Source: Chryseobacterium tagetis
Lineage (GTDB): Bacteria; Bacteroidota; Bacteroidia; Flavobacteriales; Weeksellaceae
DNA length: 64,000 nt
Direction: 5' to 3'
Assembly (NCBI RefSeq): GCF_016735585.2
Contig: NZ_JAERSE020000006.1
Location: 1 to 64,000, forward strand
Part shown: positions 62,481 through 64,000 of the stretch, in pieces
Numbering within the stretch: the stretch's first letter is position 1
Layout of the letters: each line of letters begins with the position of its first letter
Position numbers and translations under genes: made by a program
The notes under the pieces: model-generated
Databases searched by the model: none
The model's input: the letters and a program-made list of their open reading frames with translations, nothing else
Told to the model about the DNA's origin: nothing

Positions 62481-63749
62481 ATGAACATGGTAAGAATGTC
62501 TCATTATGTGGGTAAGCTAAAACCCTTACTGTTTGTGCTTATTATTTTTATGAATTCTAATTCTTGCTCACAACAAGAAGAAAATTTAGTAGCCGAAAAT
62601 ATACCCGCCATATCTGATAATAATGTTGAATACGGAGGGGTTGTAAATTATCTAACAGATATTGGAACTCTCAATATTAATGTAGCAGCAAATGGAAATT
62701 ATCCGGGAATAAATGATCCTGCATTTGTAAAAGATATTAATACACCTAATTTTGCATATTGTCATCCTGATGTACAATATTTTTCAAATGGTTTCAATGG
62801 ATATAAATATTGGATGATATTTACTCCTTTCCTTGGGGTGATAGGGAATGTTCGTGAGTCTGAAAGATATGAAAATCCAACTATCGCTGTATCTAATGAT
62901 GGAATAAACTGGAGTAATCCTAGTGGTGTTGCAACACCATTGCAAAGAGCACCATCAATGAATGAAGCTTTTCCTGAAAAAGAAGGAGCTGCTAAATATG
63001 CTTTTTGGTCAGATGTTGATTGGACTTTTGAAAATGGTAAATTTTCGTTATATTATAGAGGAAGTTTTATAAAGGGTAGTGCATTGAAGAACAGAGGTGC
63101 TAAAAGCCCTAATAATGTTGAAAAATTAAAATATAATGCTCAACGAACTATCGTAAGGCAGACTTCAAAAGACGGAGTACATTGGACACCGTTAGAAGCT
63201 GCTTATACCAGCAATCCTCCTTATTCTCCTAAAAATAATCATATTCTTTCACCTAGTATTGTTTATAATGGTAGTGAGTATGTAAGTTTTGAGGTCGAAA
63301 ATAATATCAGTCCAAATTTTCCAGGAAATGATCCGTCATATATTATTCAAAGAACATCTAAGAACGGACTGGACTTTTCGAATTTTAAGCAAAGTAAGGT
63401 TGTTAATTTTATTAATAAACCTTGGACTAAAGTAAATTCGGAATATGCTCCATGGCATATACAGGCAACTTATGTAGACGGATATTATTTTTTATGTATT
63501 GCTGCTGGTGAAGTTAAAAAATATACTTCAGAAATGCTTTATCTTGCTTATTCTAAAGATGGTCTTAACTTTAAGGTTTTATCTAAGCCATTTGTAGAAC
63601 AAAATACATACAGGTCTTGTTTTTTTCCAATGAATGTAAATAGTGAAACCATTGATTTCGGAGCTATTATTGCTTATAAATCTGGAGTATTTAAATATAG
63701 AGAATTCCAGCTTAATAAGAAAAAGCTTGATGCATGTCTTTCTAAATAA
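62481..63749 (+). CDS. Beta-propeller lipoprotein, glycosidase-like
   Basis: 422 aa. Lipoprotein signal IFMNSNSC near residue 29 (the true start may be the ATG at 62496, MSHYVGKLKP). The mature part has propeller-type blades of the GH43/GH32-like superfamily: NFAYCHPDVQYF, YKYWMIFTPF, NPTIAVSNDGINWSNP, ILSPSIVYNGSEYVSFEVE, and LYLAYSKDGLNFKVLSKP. Acidic residues sit at fitting places (HPDVQ, SDVDW), but no family can be assigned. It lies right behind a sugar-phosphate cupin gene, which suggests a role with the capsule or O-antigen. Envelope lipoprotein. Confidence 0.75.
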   Translation: MNMVRMSHYVGKLKPLLFVLIIFMNSNSCSQQEENLVAENIPAISDNNVEYGGVVNYLTDIGTLNINVAANGNYPGINDPAFVKDINTPNFAYCHPDVQYFSNGFNGYKYWMIFTPFLGVIGNVRESERYENPTIAVSNDGINWSNPSGVATPLQRAPSMNEAFPEKEGAAKYAFWSDVDWTFENGKFSLYYRGSFIKGSALKNRGAKSPNNVEKLKYNAQRTIVRQTSKDGVHWTPLEAAYTSNPPYSPKNNHILSPSIVYNGSEYVSFEVENNISPNFPGNDPSYIIQRTSKNGLDFSNFKQSKVVNFINKPWTKVNSEYAPWHIQATYVDGYYFLCIAAGEVKKYTSEMLYLAYSKDGLNFKVLSKPFVEQNTYRSCFFPMNVNSETIDFGAIIAYKSGVFKYREFQLNKKKLDACLSK

Positions 63750-63781
63750 TTATTCGGAAAAATATTAAAGCATAATGCTTT

Positions 63782-63815
63782 AAAAAAGACACAATAATAT
63801 TATTGTGTCTTTTTT
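63782..63815. terminator. Bidirectional terminator at the right edge
   Basis: Perfect palindrome AAAAAAGACACAATAAT / ATTATTGTGTCTTTTTT between two converging genes. Confidence 0.9.
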
Positions 63816-63818
63816 GAT

Positions 63819-64000
63819 TTATCTGAAAAACTTGAAACGTTTTTTTTCTTCCTTTTTATTCCAGTTTGATTGTAAAACAACGCCAAAATAATTTTCTTCT
63901 AGTGATTCTAATGTAAATTTTTGTTTAAGAAAATCAGTATACTGTTTTTTGTAATGAAAAACTTTAAAAAGTGGCTCGGCCGGATAGATAGGAATGATAT
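63819..64000 (-). CDS. 3' end of a gene that runs off the right edge
   Basis: An open frame of 59 codons enters from the right and ends at TAA (63821-63819), 4 nt before a perfect terminator. The visible C-terminus contains YPAEPLFKVFHYKKQYTDF, then NYFGVVLQSNWNKKEEKKRF, a basic tail with KKEEKKRFKFFR at the very end. The other two frames on this strand are closed. Position next to the polysaccharide-type genes suggests a biosynthesis enzyme such as a transferase, but the piece is too short to name. Confidence 0.65.
   Translation of the reverse strand, partial: IIPIYPAEPLFKVFHYKKQYTDFLKQKFTLESLEENYFGVVLQSNWNKKEEKKRFKFFR

Overview
The window is a low-GC, densely coded chromosome segment from a flavobacterium, most likely Chryseobacterium or a close Weeksellaceae relative. 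The pointers are promoters of the Bacteroidetes type (TTTG, about 19 nt, TAnnTTTG), almost no Shine-Dalgarno sequences, secreted proteins with type IX secretion (T9SS) C-terminal domains, gliding-motility-type C-termini, type B ribosomal protein L31 next to a GlmU-family protein, and families such as DUF4407, DUF3667, DUF4252 and GIN. No tRNA, CRISPR array, transposase or prophage was seen. The genus is inferred, not proven.

Layout. 1-126: 3' end of a 5S rRNA gene and its terminator. 443-5700: a four-gene minus-strand locus (small secreted subunit, two-domain Ig-like periplasmic chaperone, outer-membrane barrel with Ig-like and carboxypeptidase-like domains, large two-domain subunit) that has the logic of a chaperone-usher pilus but does not look like a classical one. 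5897-12121: a BamA/TamA-like barrel protein, then a probable operon with a beta-helix lipoprotein, a MazG-like hydrolase, aroA, a secreted protein and an SDR oxidoreductase. 12306-18637: rpmE2, a GlmU-family protein, an ECF sigma factor operon with DUF4252/GIN surface proteins, and guaB. 18818-23996: two paralogous T9SS metalloproteases around a DUF4407 membrane protein. 24047-30476: small lipoproteins, ruvC, a 2'-5' RNA ligase-like protein, a PadR regulator with three paralogous membrane proteins, a Dph6-like ATPase and a Cys-rich/TonB-plug-like protein. 30587-35597: fused isobutyryl-CoA mutase (icmF), a small membrane protein and a DUF3667 protein. 35934-37726: rplM-rpsI-rpsB.

37804-57822: a 20-kb block in which every gene is on the minus strand. 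It holds two DUF6759-like proteins, trmB, a carboxypeptidase-like-domain protein, five tandem giant T9SS adhesin-like paralogs (IgGFc-binding-like N-terminus, gliding-motility-type C-terminus) and tsf. Flipping this block would restore the usual rpsB-tsf pair and make the DUF6759-like genes neighbours, so it reads as one inversion. 57969-64000: a third DUF6759-like protein, accA, gltX, and the start of a more AT-rich region that looks like the edge of a surface-polysaccharide locus: two 93% identical sugar-phosphate cupin proteins flanking a gene remnant, a beta-propeller lipoprotein, and a gene running off the right edge.

The best candidates for undescribed biology are the chaperone-usher-like locus at 443-5700, the five-gene adhesin array at 40868-56800 with its own promoter and terminator for each gene, and the PadR plus three-paralog membrane module at 26168-28565.
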